In this document: positions 18,833-27,942 of the stretch, piece by piece
How the letters are laid out: each line of letters starts with the position of its first letter
Numbering within the stretch: position 1 is the stretch's first letter
From: an uncultured Cohaesibacter sp.
GTDB lineage: Bacteria > Pseudomonadota > Alphaproteobacteria > Rhizobiales > Cohaesibacteraceae
Assembly: GCF_963664735.1 (NCBI RefSeq)
Contig: NZ_OY761553.1
Coordinates: 3,779,001 to 3,843,000, forward strand
Direction of reading: 5' to 3'
Length of the DNA: 64,000 nt
Notes under the pieces: model-generated
Databases searched by the model: none
The model's input: only the letters and a program-made list of their open reading frames with translations
Told to the model about the DNA's origin: nothing
Position numbers and translations under genes: made by a program

Positions 18833-19732
18833 ATGCCTTTTACTCACCTCAAAGCCCTTGAATATGAGAGCATCCATATCATTCGAGAGGTCGCTTCGGA
18901 GTTTAAAAATCCCGTCATGCTTTACTCGATCGGTAAAGATAGCGCCGTCATGCTGCATCTTGCACGCAAGGCCTTCTACCCGTCGCGTATTCCTTTCCCG
19001 TTGATGCATGTTGATACGACCTGGAAATTCCGCGAGATGATCGAGTTTCGGGATCGCATGGCCAAGGAATATGATTTGGATCTGATTGTTCATACCAACG
19101 AGGAGGGGCGGGCCAACAATGTGAACCCGTTCACCCACGGCTCTTCTCTTTATACTCAGATCATGAAGACCGATGCGCTGAAGCAGGCTCTCACCGAACA
19201 CAAGTTCGATGCCGCTTTTGGTGGTGCTCGCCGTGATGAGGAGAAATCGCGCGCCAAGGAACGTATCTTCTCTTTTCGTACGGAAAATCACAGCTGGGAC
19301 CCCAAGAACCAACGCCCAGAGCTATGGAACCTGTTCAATACACGTATCAAGCCGGGTGAAAGCATTCGCGTGTTCCCGCTCAGCAACTGGACCGAGCAGG
19401 ATATCTGGCAATATATCATGCTGGAGAATATTCCCATTGTGCCTCTGTATTTTGCCAAGGAACGCCCGGTTGTGAAGCGGGATGGCACATGGATCATGGT
19501 GGATGATGATCGCCTGCCGCTCAATGAAGGCGAAGTTCCGGAAATGAAAATGGTACGCTTCCGCACCCTTGGCTGTTATCCGCTGACCGGAGCCGTGGAA
19601 AGCTCGGCCTCCACCCTGGAAGAGATTTTTAAAGAAATGCTTGTTGCCCGCACTTCCGAACGCGAAGGACGCATGATCGATCATGACGACACCGCATCAA
19701 TGGAGAAGAAAAAACGGGAGGGCTATTTCTGA
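18833..19732 (+). CDS. cysD: Sulfate adenylyltransferase subunit 2
   Basis: Catalytic ATP-pyrophosphatase subunit that, with CysN, turns sulfate and ATP into APS. The PP-loop is [20 protein letters not shown], and [21 protein letters not shown] is the family signature. The frame is open back to 18596, but the first 79 residues match nothing in CysD, whereas [19 protein letters not shown] at 18833 is the normal CysD start and gives 299 aa (E. coli CysD is about 302). The stop overlaps the cysNC start by one base (TGATG), as expected for a heterodimer made in equal amounts. The homologous NodP supplies sulfate donor for Nod factor sulfation in rhizobia. Confidence 0.95.
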   Translation: MPFTHLKALEYESIHIIREVASEFKNPVMLYSIGKDSAVMLHLARKAFYPSRIPFPLMHVDTTWKFREMIEFRDRMAKEYDLDLIVHTNEEGRANNVNPFTHGSSLYTQIMKTDALKQALTEHKFDAAFGGARRDEEKSRAKERIFSFRTENHSWDPKNQRPELWNLFNTRIKPGESIRVFPLSNWTEQDIWQYIMLENIPIVPLYFAKERPVVKRDGTWIMVDDDRLPLNEGEVPEMKMVRFRTLGCYPLTGAVESSASTLEEIFKEMLVARTSEREGRMIDHDDTASMEKKKREGYF

Positions 19733-21627
19733 TGAGTGACGTTATGGAAACATCGAACTCTGCTCTGGATGGGGGCAAATTTGCTCGTCAGGAAAGCCGA
19801 GATATCCTGCGCTTTCTGACCTGCGGCAGCGTGGATGATGGCAAGTCGACATTGATCGGGCGCCTGCTTTATGACAGCAAGACCATTTTTGAGGACCAGA
19901 TGCGGTCTCTGGAGGCGGTCAGCAAAAAGCACGGAACAACCGGCGATGATATCGACTTGGCGCTTCTGCTGGATGGCCTGCAGGCCGAACAGGAGCAAGG
20001 CATCACAATTGATGTGGCCTATCGGTTCTTTGCATCGGACAAGCGCAAATTCGTCGTCGCCGATACTCCGGGCCATGAGCAATATACGCGCAACATGGCA
20101 ACAGGTGCTTCCAACTGCGATCTTGCGGTTATCCTCATTGATGCGCGCAAGGGTGTGTTGACCCAGACCAGACGCCATAGCTTCATCACTTCGTTGCTTG
20201 GCGTGCGTCATGTGGTCTTGGCCGTCAACAAGATGGACTTGATGGACTTCCGACAGGATGTCTTTGACAAGATCGTGGAAGATTACAAAGCCTTTGCCCA
20301 GAGCTTTGAGTTTGAAACCATCATGGCAGTGCCGATGTCAGCCCGCTATGGTGACAATGTGGTGGCTAAAAGTGATCGGACCGCTTGGTATGATGGTCCG
20401 AGCCTCCTAAGCTATCTTGAAGAAATCGATGTTCAGAGCGCAGAGCGTTCGCTGCCGTTCCGCTTCCCTGTGCAATGGGTGAACCGTCCGAACCTGAACT
20501 TTCGCGGTTTCTCCGGCACCGTGGCATCCGGCGTCGCCCATGTGGGGGACGAGATCGTCGTTGCCAAATCTGGCAAGACCTCCAAAATCAAATCCATTGT
20601 GACAATGGACGGCGATCTGGAGGAAGTGGAAGCCGGTGAGGCGGTCACCATTACTCTGGAAGATGAAATCGATATTTCCCGTGGCGATCTTCTGGCGCTT
20701 AAGCAGCATCGACCGCAGGTAACAGATCAGATTTCGGCCCATCTCATTTGGATGGACAACAGCCGGCTGATGGTTGGTCGTCCTTATATTCTCAAGATGG
20801 GCACCCAGCAGGTTCAGGCAACCGTCACAGAACTCAAGCACAAGATTGATGTCAACGACGCCACCCACAAGAATGCTGGCAAAACGCTTGAGCTCAATGA
20901 AATCGGCTTTTGCAACATGTCGTTTGCACAGCCATTGGCGATGGATACCTATGGTGAAAACCACAGGACGGGGTCCTTCATTCTGATCGATCGATTCTCC
21001 AACCAGACCGTAGCTGCCGGCCTTGTCTCGTTCGGGCTGCGCCGTGCTGAAAATATCCATTGGCAGGCTGTCGATATTGACAAACATGCGCGGGCTGATC
21101 TCAAGGCGCAAAAACCAAGAGTCTTGTGGTTTACTGGCCTTTCCGGCTCGGGCAAATCGACCATTGCAAACCTGGTCGAGAAGAAACTGCATAATGTCGG
21201 AAAGCACACCTATCTTCTTGATGGCGACAATGTGCGCCATGGCCTCAACCGGGATCTTGGCTTTACAGATGTTGACCGTGTCGAGAATATTCGCCGTATC
21301 AGCGAGGTTTCAAAGCTGATGGTCGATGCTGGCCTGATTGTTCTGACCGCCTTCATTTCACCATACAAAGCCGAGCGCCAGATGGCGCGTGACATGCTCG
21401 AAAAGGGTGAGTTTATCGAGATTTATGTCGATACCCCAATCGATGTTTGTGAAGCACGCGATGTGAAGGGGCTCTATGCCAAAGCCCGCTCCGGTTCGAT
21501 CAAGAACTTCACTGGCATTGATGCGCCTTATGAGCCTCCACGGCATCCTGAAATTCATGTCAACACCGATGAGATGTCCGCAGAAGAAGCTGCCGATGCC
21601 ATCGTCGCCTACTTGACGAAAGAATAG
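19732..21627 (+). CDS. cysNC: Bifunctional sulfate adenylyltransferase subunit 1 / APS kinase
   Basis: Fusion of the regulatory GTPase CysN with APS kinase CysC, producing PAPS. The GTPase part has the P-loop GSVDDGKST (residues 32-40), [17 protein letters not shown] and NKMD. The kinase part begins near residue 460 with [12 protein letters not shown], then [15 protein letters not shown]. The 631-aa length fits the NodQ/CysNC type of alphaproteobacteria. A GGGAGG ribosome site precedes the ATG. With two sulfotransferase genes in the same locus and no cysH or sulfite reductase genes in the window, PAPS for glycan sulfation is the likely use, though assimilation cannot be excluded. Confidence 0.96.
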   Translation: MSDVMETSNSALDGGKFARQESRDILRFLTCGSVDDGKSTLIGRLLYDSKTIFEDQMRSLEAVSKKHGTTGDDIDLALLLDGLQAEQEQGITIDVAYRFFASDKRKFVVADTPGHEQYTRNMATGASNCDLAVILIDARKGVLTQTRRHSFITSLLGVRHVVLAVNKMDLMDFRQDVFDKIVEDYKAFAQSFEFETIMAVPMSARYGDNVVAKSDRTAWYDGPSLLSYLEEIDVQSAERSLPFRFPVQWVNRPNLNFRGFSGTVASGVAHVGDEIVVAKSGKTSKIKSIVTMDGDLEEVEAGEAVTITLEDEIDISRGDLLALKQHRPQVTDQISAHLIWMDNSRLMVGRPYILKMGTQQVQATVTELKHKIDVNDATHKNAGKTLELNEIGFCNMSFAQPLAMDTYGENHRTGSFILIDRFSNQTVAAGLVSFGLRRAENIHWQAVDIDKHARADLKAQKPRVLWFTGLSGSGKSTIANLVEKKLHNVGKHTYLLDGDNVRHGLNRDLGFTDVDRVENIRRISEVSKLMVDAGLIVLTAFISPYKAERQMARDMLEKGEFIEIYVDTPIDVCEARDVKGLYAKARSGSIKNFTGIDAPYEPPRHPEIHVNTDEMSAEEAADAIVAYLTKE

Positions 21628-21630
21628 TTT

Positions 21631-22419
21631 ATGACATCTCTTCTACAGGGTTTGATTGAGGCAGCTCTCTGCGCCTCGGAGACCATCCTTGACATTTACG
21701 AGACCGATTTCGATGTCGAGATCAAAGGCGATAATTCTCCTGTCACGCAAGCGGACAAGGCCGCTGAAGCTGTCATCCTGAAGCATCTGGCGCAAATAGC
21801 ACCAGATATTCCCGTCGTTGCGGAGGAATCTGCATCCGAAGGCAAGATTCCCCATGTCAACGGCGAGTTCTTTTTGGTCGATCCTCTGGATGGCACCAAG
21901 GAATTCATCAAGAAAAATGGTGAGTTCACGGTCAATATTGCCCTGATCCGCAACAATGTTCCTGTCATGGGGGTTATCTTCACGCCCGCCAAAGGCTGGC
22001 TTTATGCCGGAGATGTCGAAAAGGGATGCTGGAAAGGTGATGTTGCCGATCCGCGCTCCTGTCACGACATCTGCAACTGGCATGACATCAAGGTCCGTCA
22101 GGCAGCAGACAAGGTGGATGTAGTTGGATCGCGGTCCCACCACACACCGGAAGCCGAAGCCTATTTGAAAGACTTCAATGTCGGCGAACAGAAGTCGATC
22201 GGTTCTTCCCTCAAGTTCTGTCTCTTGGCTTCAGGGGAAGCAGATTTGTATCCGCGCTTTGGTCGCACGATGGAATGGGATACGGCGGCAGGCGATGCAA
22301 TTTTGTCTGCGGCAGGTGGAACTGTCGTAACGCCAGATGGCAACCGTTTGCAATATGGCAAAGCCGTGCAAGACGATGCGCCTTTTGCCAACCCTTTCTT
22401 TATTGCCCGGACGGTCTGA
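21631..22419 (+). CDS. cysQ: 3'(2'),5'-bisphosphate nucleotidase
   Basis: Inositol-monophosphatase-superfamily enzyme that dephosphorylates PAP, the inhibitory by-product of sulfotransferases, to AMP. The metal-binding motifs are present: EE in VVAEESASEG, DPLDGTKEFIKKNGEF, and EWDTAAGDAIL near residue 213. It begins 3 nt after cysNC, so the three genes form a complete PAPS production and recycling unit. The 262-aa length is normal. Confidence 0.93.
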   Translation: MTSLLQGLIEAALCASETILDIYETDFDVEIKGDNSPVTQADKAAEAVILKHLAQIAPDIPVVAEESASEGKIPHVNGEFFLVDPLDGTKEFIKKNGEFTVNIALIRNNVPVMGVIFTPAKGWLYAGDVEKGCWKGDVADPRSCHDICNWHDIKVRQAADKVDVVGSRSHHTPEAEAYLKDFNVGEQKSIGSSLKFCLLASGEADLYPRFGRTMEWDTAAGDAILSAAGGTVVTPDGNRLQYGKAVQDDAPFANPFFIARTV

Positions 22420-22510
22420 TTTCTGGTCCAAAGCTTCGGAAGGCCGATTTCAGGCCACCTAAGGTTTCGAAAAGACTATTCGCTTGGCTCGGAGATCTAC
22501 TGGTCAGAAG

Positions 22511-22572
22511 AAAAAAAGCGCTCGCGGGCAGCCAGGTCGATAAGCTTGACTTGCTGTCCATCACGAGCGCTT
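22511..22572 (-). terminator. Intrinsic terminator of the D-amino-acid operon
   Basis: On the minus strand AAGCGCTCG (22572-22564) pairs perfectly with CGAGCGCTT (22524-22516), followed by a run of seven T; CAGC/GCTG in the long loop can extend the structure. It begins 40 nt after the DadA-type stop codon, a typical terminator position. Confidence 0.7.
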
Positions 22573-22611
22573 CAGATTTCTCGGTTTTCAAATGCCCTTT
22601 GGCATTTGTCT

Positions 22612-23859
22612 TTATCTTACCGATATGACCGAACGGTTGGATGCTGACAAAGCATCTGAGAGGGGGCTTGTTTTACCTGCCATGACATCGACAAGGAGTT
22701 TTGCCGTTGTCGGGCCTTGAGTGAAGCCCTGATGGCCATGACCGAAATGGAACCATAGTCCCTTGTGTTTCGGTGCCGGTCCGACGATTGGCAGCATGTC
22801 CGGCATGCATGGGCGATTACCGAACCATGGTTCGTCTTCGACCATCTCGCCGACATCCAACAATTCACGAGCGCTTTTAAGGCCATGCATGAGCTGTTTT
22901 GGATTGGCCGGATCCTTGCGGTTGACCAGTTCTGCGCCAGTCGCTATGCGCATGCCTTTTTCCATTGGCGAGAAAACGCAGCCGTTGGCATAATCCTGAA
23001 TTGGTCTCGTGAGCGGTTTATCCATTTTGAAATGCGCATGATAGCCGCGCTTATAGACCATCTTGATCTTGTAGCCGAAGGGGCTGAGCAGGTCCGGAGC
23101 CCATGGGCCCAGCGCTACGACCACTTCGCTTGCCGAGAGCGGGCCGTCGTTGCTCTGCACTTCCCAGCCTGTCGCGCTTTGTTTGAGGGTCATTGCGTCG
23201 CCCTTGACGAAATTGCCGCCACGTTTGACAAAGAGGTCAGCATAGGCAGCGGTCAATCCGCCCGGGCTAGAGCAGGCCCATGTGTCCGTCCAGTGGACAG
23301 CACCGGATACATCCACTTTCAGAGCAGGCTCAAGAGCGCGCAATTCTTTGCCGTCTACCATGCGGAGGGGGACGTCATACATGGCGGCGATGCGCACGGC
23401 CTCTTGCGACTGCTCTTCGAAGGACCGTTTGTTGCGGCAGAGCTTGAAGAAGCCCTTGCGCTCTATCAGATGCTCCGCGCCAGAAGCTTCAATTAGCGGC
23501 TGATGGTCATCTGTGCATTTGACCGTCATTTGTTCGAAAATTTTTGAAATACGGCGATGAGGGGTTTCACCAGAATAAAGGAAATAGGTCCATAGCGCAG
23601 GCATGACGCTTGGCATGTCTTTCCAATGGTAGACAATGTCGTTGGTGCGGCCAATGCCATAAAGGAAGAGGGTAATCAGATTGTGAGGGATGTGATAAGG
23701 CTCGGCAGCTTCGCGCTGAATGAGGCCTGCGTTGCCGTAGCTTGTTTCAAGTCCGGGTTCGGACTTGTCCAGCAGAGTGACCGTGTATCCACGCTCTTGA
23801 AGAGCAAGGGCCGTACTGACGCCAACCATACCCGCGCCCAGAACGATTATCTCAGACAT
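22612..23859 (-). CDS. DadA-type FAD-dependent D-amino acid dehydrogenase (first paralogue)
   Basis: Membrane-associated flavoenzyme of the DAO/DadA family that oxidises D-amino acids to 2-oxo acids and ammonia. The Rossmann FAD motif is IIVLGAGMVGVSTALALQERG followed by VTLLDKSEPGLETSYGNAG, and the C-terminal FAD motif includes GHGHQGFTQGPTTAKLL. At 415 aa it is a full-length member. It is the last gene of an eleven-gene minus-strand run that includes D-serine dehydratase and RidA, which supports a D-amino-acid role. The exact substrate is uncertain; glycine or proline oxidation is known in relatives. A close paralogue lies at 37873-39138. Confidence 0.82.
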   Translation of the reverse strand: MSEIIVLGAGMVGVSTALALQERGYTVTLLDKSEPGLETSYGNAGLIQREAAEPYHIPHNLITLFLYGIGRTNDIVYHWKDMPSVMPALWTYFLYSGETPHRRISKIFEQMTVKCTDDHQPLIEASGAEHLIERKGFFKLCRNKRSFEEQSQEAVRIAAMYDVPLRMVDGKELRALEPALKVDVSGAVHWTDTWACSSPGGLTAAYADLFVKRGGNFVKGDAMTLKQSATGWEVQSNDGPLSASEVVVALGPWAPDLLSPFGYKIKMVYKRGYHAHFKMDKPLTRPIQDYANGCVFSPMEKGMRIATGAELVNRKDPANPKQLMHGLKSARELLDVGEMVEDEPWFGNRPCMPDMLPIVGPAPKHKGLWFHFGHGHQGFTQGPTTAKLLVDVMAGKTSPLSDALSASNRSVISVR

Positions 23860-23885
23860 TTTTTGTTCTTTCTAAGAGTGAAGCC

Positions 23886-24221
23886 TCAGGCTTCAGCAAT
23901 GACTGTAATTTCGACTTTTGCGTCGATCATTAATTCGCAGGCGACTGTGGTGCGTACCGGCAAGGGATCGGAAAAATAGCTTGCATAGACTGCGTTAAAG
24001 GCTGCGAAATCTGAACGATCTGTCAGATAGCAAGTGCAGGAAATAACGTTGCTCAAGGAAAGGCCTTCGCTTTCCAGGGTCTTCTTGATGCTTTCGAGGC
24101 AGTTTTTTGTCTGCGCTTCTATGCCCTCAGGTACGGAGCCGTCCGAATTGAAGCCGATTTCACCGGAAAGATAAACCGCGGAACCGGAGCGGCGGACTTT
24201 TGAAAATGGGAGGTTTGCCAT
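23886..24221 (-). CDS. RidA family imine/enamine deaminase
   Basis: Small cytosolic trimeric enzyme that hydrolyses reactive imines such as 2-aminoacrylate. The 111-aa chain includes ETGEIGFNS-type beta strands and the C-terminal VRTTVACELMIDAKVEITVIA, with the Arg and Glu that contact the substrate carboxylate in active RidA. It lies between the D-amino-acid dehydrogenase and amidase genes; D-serine dehydratase and amino-acid oxidation both release imines, so its place is chemically sensible. Confidence 0.85.
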   Translation of the reverse strand: MANLPFSKVRRSGSAVYLSGEIGFNSDGSVPEGIEAQTKNCLESIKKTLESEGLSLSNVISCTCYLTDRSDFAAFNAVYASYFSDPLPVRTTVACELMIDAKVEITVIAEA

Positions 24222-24272
24222 TGTGTGTTCCTTGGAAGGATTTTTGTCGAGGGAGGATTCGGGAGGTGTCGA

Positions 24273-25781
24273 TTATTCGAAATTCAGGAATCCATCGGCT
24301 TGGCTTATCGGAGCCGCCGACTGGAGTAATGCAAGATTTGGGCCTTTTGGTGAAAGATCTGAAATAGATGCAATTATGGTTTCCAATTCAGCCGCAACAG
24401 ACAGAACACCCAGATCGTCGTGGCGGCGCCCTACGATTTGTAAACCAAACGGCATGTTGTTGGCGTCCCTGCCGCAAGGGATGGTGATCGACGGGTGTCC
24501 CGGGATGGTCGAGGCATAAGCCATGGCGAGCCAATGGTAATAGCTTTTCGTTGGCTTTCCGTCGATTTCAGCAGGGAATAGTTCGCGCCAGGGACGAGGA
24601 CTGATGGTTACGGCTGGGGAGATCAAATAGTCATAATTCTCAAAGAATGTCTGCCAGTCGCGATAATAGCGGCTCTGTGCGAACATGGCTTGTGCCACGT
24701 CTTCTGCTGAATAGCTTCGCCCTTCCTTGACGTTTTCGGTCACATTCGGGCCAACCAACTCTGGCTTTGTGTCTACCAAAGTAGCATGTATGCCTAAAAA
24801 CTGGACACCGCGCAGCACAGAGAAGATGCGGTCCGCATCGGTACAATTGGGACTTTTGGCGTCAACAAAACCGAAGAAAGGGCTGAGTTGTGGCATGACC
24901 TTGCGAAAATGGTCTCTGACAATGCTTTCTGTTGGAGCAAAATCATAATCCTCAGTCACAGCAATGCGTAAGGACGAGAGGTCTACACGCGGCAAGTTGG
25001 CAAAGCTGTTCGGATTCCACGGCGTTTTGCCATCCGTTATGATGGTGTAGGGGTCTTTGCGGTCGGGACGGGCAAGGACGGAAAGCATGAGCGCTGCATC
25101 AGCAACCGAGCGGGCCATCGGGCCTGAGGTCGGCATCGGAATCAATGCTGCAGCCCGTGTGTCGCCCGGTACGACGCCGGGACTTGCGCGATATCCGACA
25201 ATGCCACAATAAGCGGCAGGATTGCGCAGAGAGCCGCCTGTGTCCGAGCCAGTTGCCAGTGGCGCATAGCCGCAGGCAAGGCTAACCGCAGAGCCACCGG
25301 AAGAGCCTGCACAGGTACGCGTCAGGTCATGCGGGTTGGCCGTAACGCCATAGACGCGGTTGCGGGTGTTGCCACCAGCGCTCCATTCGGGATTGTTGGT
25401 CTTGCCCATGGGAATGGCCCCGGCTTTGCGCATGGCCGCGACAATGGCGTCGTCCCGTGTGGCGATGTTGTCCTTGAACGCTTCCGAGCCAAAGGTGGTT
25501 GGCAGGCCCTTTACGTCGATCATGTCCTTGACGCCAAAGGGAAGTCCATGCAAAGGCCCGAGCTCGTCGCCATCCATGACAGCTTTTTCAGCAAGCTTGG
25601 CCTCATCCAACAAAGCATCGAAGCGACGGGCGACCATGGCATTGACCGCATGATCAACGGCTTCGACACGATCTATGCAGGCTTGGGCGAGCTCTACGGG
25701 GGAAAGCGCTTTGCGAGCGATGAGCTTACGCGCCTCGATTGCTCCAAGATCGGCGGGGGATGGCGCGGTTTGCTTTGCCAT
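24273..25781 (-). CDS. Amidase signature family enzyme
   Basis: Hydrolyses a carboxamide or related C-N bond. The catalytic triad motifs are present: Lys in PFGVKDMIDVKG, and the serines in CAGSSGGSAVSLACG and TGSDTGGSLRNPAAYCG. The 502-aa length is that of stand-alone amidases; it is not GatA, since no gatB or gatC is present. It starts 5 nt after the D-serine dehydratase stop, so both are co-expressed. An amino-acid amide or a short peptide amide is a plausible substrate, from context only. Confidence 0.85.
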   Translation of the reverse strand: MAKQTAPSPADLGAIEARKLIARKALSPVELAQACIDRVEAVDHAVNAMVARRFDALLDEAKLAEKAVMDGDELGPLHGLPFGVKDMIDVKGLPTTFGSEAFKDNIATRDDAIVAAMRKAGAIPMGKTNNPEWSAGGNTRNRVYGVTANPHDLTRTCAGSSGGSAVSLACGYAPLATGSDTGGSLRNPAAYCGIVGYRASPGVVPGDTRAAALIPMPTSGPMARSVADAALMLSVLARPDRKDPYTIITDGKTPWNPNSFANLPRVDLSSLRIAVTEDYDFAPTESIVRDHFRKVMPQLSPFFGFVDAKSPNCTDADRIFSVLRGVQFLGIHATLVDTKPELVGPNVTENVKEGRSYSAEDVAQAMFAQSRYYRDWQTFFENYDYLISPAVTISPRPWRELFPAEIDGKPTKSYYHWLAMAYASTIPGHPSITIPCGRDANNMPFGLQIVGRRHDDLGVLSVAAELETIIASISDLSPKGPNLALLQSAAPISQADGFLNFE

Positions 25782-25786
25782 TCTGT

Positions 25787-27127
25787 CTATCCTTTTCTTA
25801 TGTCGAATTGGGGCGGTAGCCCGTTGCCTTTGTCTACAAATGACTGGAATTGCAATTCAGGGACAAAGGATCCTCCGGTGGTCCAGGCCACATGGATGGC
25901 ATTTTCCATGGCCTTTGGGGAAAGGTGTCTGGTGCAGAAAGCCTGTCCCTCTGGTGTTTCCAGCATGAAGTACGGGCCAGCAAAGCCGATTGTCGCAGAC
26001 GGTTCGAGCTTGAGGTTGGCAATGTGATAGGCACAGGAGACCAGACGCATCAGATCGTCATCGCCCACTGTGAAAACGCCAGCCAGTCTCTCTTGCATTT
26101 TTTCGGCAACGAGATGGGACATGGTTGCAACGGCCATGCCGTCGGCTTCGGTCTTGTTGGTAAGGCCGATATCATAAACGGATATCGGCTTGTCCGGTCC
26201 ATGCATCATTTGCACGAGCGCTGAGGGGGACTGGAGGGGTTCGGCAAAGAAGCAATGGACATTGGAGCCGAATACACCTCTAGCGCCATAGGCGATACCG
26301 CCCGGAGCTCCTCCTATGCCACAGGGCAGATAGAGAAAGAGCGGGCAGTTTGAATTTATGTTTATGCCAGCTTCGATGAGTTGATTGGCCAACTCCAGAG
26401 CTCCGGCACTATAGCCATTGAAGAGCAGATGCGAATCTTCATCATCGACAAAATAGACCATCGGGTCCTTTTGGGCCGCATCGCGGGCGGCTGCAACGGC
26501 GAGGTTGTAATCTCCACGATGCTGTTTCACCTTGACGCCAAATCGGCGTAGTCGCTCGATTTTCCATTTCTTGGCATCCGATGACATGTGTACGACTGCG
26601 TTGTAGCCAAGGGTTCGGGCGGCAATGCCCACGCTGAGGCCAAGATTGCCGGTAGAGCCGACTGCTATGGTTCTGTGACTAAAGAAATCACGAGCCGATG
26701 TGCTTGCCAAAGCGGTGAGGGGATCTGTGTCACTCAAGAAGCCTGAGGCGCGGGCTGCGGTGATGGCGGTCATAAGCACCTCGTAGATGCCACCTCTTGC
26801 CTTGACCGAGCCTGCAACGGGCAAGGCATGGTCCGCTTTGACAAACAGGCGACCGAAGCTGCGATCCTGATATCCAAGGGGGGCTTTGAGGCTTTCCACC
26901 TCGATCAGATCTGAGGAAATGGTTCCGTTGCTATTTTCCAGTTCGGGAAAGAGGGCTTGCAGCAAGGGGGCCAGCATTTTCCAGTTGGCAACGGCTTCCT
27001 GCAAGTCGCCGTGCGCCCTTTCATCGGGAGCGGGTTGATATGCAGGATTGCACCAGAGCGACGGCTCTGCGCGCTTGATCGAAGCCAAAATGTCGGTATT
27101 GCTCGTAAAGGGGGACTTGATCGTCAT
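25787..27127 (-). CDS. dsdA: D-serine dehydratase
   Basis: PLP enzyme that converts D-serine to pyruvate and ammonia. The PLP-lysine motif is PVAGSVKARGGIYEVL and the phosphate-binding loop is AVGSTGNLGLSVGIAART, both characteristic of DsdA rather than other fold-type II enzymes. The 446-aa length matches E. coli DsdA. Its ATG overlaps the stop of the TauE/SafE gene (ATGA order on the minus strand), showing coupling. DsdA forms 2-aminoacrylate as an intermediate, which fits the nearby ridA. There is no dsdC or dsdX nearby, so control and uptake differ from E. coli. Confidence 0.92.
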   Translation of the reverse strand: MTIKSPFTSNTDILASIKRAEPSLWCNPAYQPAPDERAHGDLQEAVANWKMLAPLLQALFPELENSNGTISSDLIEVESLKAPLGYQDRSFGRLFVKADHALPVAGSVKARGGIYEVLMTAITAARASGFLSDTDPLTALASTSARDFFSHRTIAVGSTGNLGLSVGIAARTLGYNAVVHMSSDAKKWKIERLRRFGVKVKQHRGDYNLAVAAARDAAQKDPMVYFVDDEDSHLLFNGYSAGALELANQLIEAGININSNCPLFLYLPCGIGGAPGGIAYGARGVFGSNVHCFFAEPLQSPSALVQMMHGPDKPISVYDIGLTNKTEADGMAVATMSHLVAEKMQERLAGVFTVGDDDLMRLVSCAYHIANLKLEPSATIGFAGPYFMLETPEGQAFCTRHLSPKAMENAIHVAWTTGGSFVPELQFQSFVDKGNGLPPQFDIRKG

Positions 27128-27939
27128 GCCATCAATGCCTTCCTGAGCATGTTTCCGGTCAGGATAAGAATGGTCAAGGCAAAGACGATGCGCAATTGCT
27201 TTGGTGAAAGGGAGTGAGCCAGACGCACGCCAAGGGGTACGGTCAGCATTGTGGTCATGACGATGAGCACAACCGCTGGCAAGTTCACATAGCCGATGGT
27301 GAAAGGGGGCTTGCCGGTGATGTGCCAGCCTTGTGTCAGGAAGGTGATGAAGCCGGGAATGGATATCATCAGGCCAAAGCCGGGCGAGGTGCCAACCGCT
27401 TTGTGTGGGGGCACGTTATAGGCTGTCAGCAACGGTACGGTGAAGGAGCCGCCGCCGATTCCCATCAGAGCGGAAAAGAAGCCGATGATGAGTGGGTAGA
27501 TCTTGCTCAGGATCGGGCCGGGCAGTTGATCGGAAAGGCGCCAGTCTTTCTTGCCAAGCAACATATAAAGGCCCAGCATGATGCCGATGCAGCCAAAGAT
27601 CAGCTGCAGTTGATGGGACCGTAGGGAGGCAGCGGCAAACACGCCGATGATCGAGCCAATGGCGATGACCGGTCCCCATGTCTTGATCAGCTCAATGCTC
27701 ACAGCTCCGCGTTTGTTGTGAGCCATCACAGAGCGGATAGAGGTGAATATGATTGTGCCTGTCGATGTTGCCACGCAGATTTGCATCAGCTGCTCGGGCT
27801 GATATCCAAGTGAGGAAAAGGCATAGAAGAAGGCGGGCACGAGAATGATGCCGCCTCCGACACCCAGAAGGCCGGAAATAATACCGGCGATAGCGCCAGC
27901 TCCGGCAAGGACGGCAAATAGAATCAGTGTCGCAGTCAT
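27124..27939 (-). CDS. TauE/SafE family sulfite/anion exporter-like permease
   Basis: Integral membrane protein with about eight helices and the duplicated glycine-rich motif typical of the family: ISGLLGVGGGIILVPAFFYA near the N-terminus and SALMGIGGGSFTVPLLTAY in the second half. Members move sulfite, sulfoacetate or other small organic anions. It is embedded between an M20 hydrolase gene and dsdA, overlapping the latter's start by 4 nt. Its substrate here is unknown; a breakdown product of the operon or a sulfur compound are both possible. Confidence 0.85.
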   Translation of the reverse strand: MTATLILFAVLAGAGAIAGIISGLLGVGGGIILVPAFFYAFSSLGYQPEQLMQICVATSTGTIIFTSIRSVMAHNKRGAVSIELIKTWGPVIAIGSIIGVFAAASLRSHQLQLIFGCIGIMLGLYMLLGKKDWRLSDQLPGPILSKIYPLIIGFFSALMGIGGGSFTVPLLTAYNVPPHKAVGTSPGFGLMISIPGFITFLTQGWHITGKPPFTIGYVNLPAVVLIVMTTMLTVPLGVRLAHSLSPKQLRIVFALTILILTGNMLRKALMA

Positions 27940-27942
27940 GCT

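Noticed and set aside
24273-25781. GatA glutamyl-tRNA amidotransferase subunit
   Set aside because: The amidase motifs fit, but gatB and gatC are absent and the gene is embedded in a catabolic operon.
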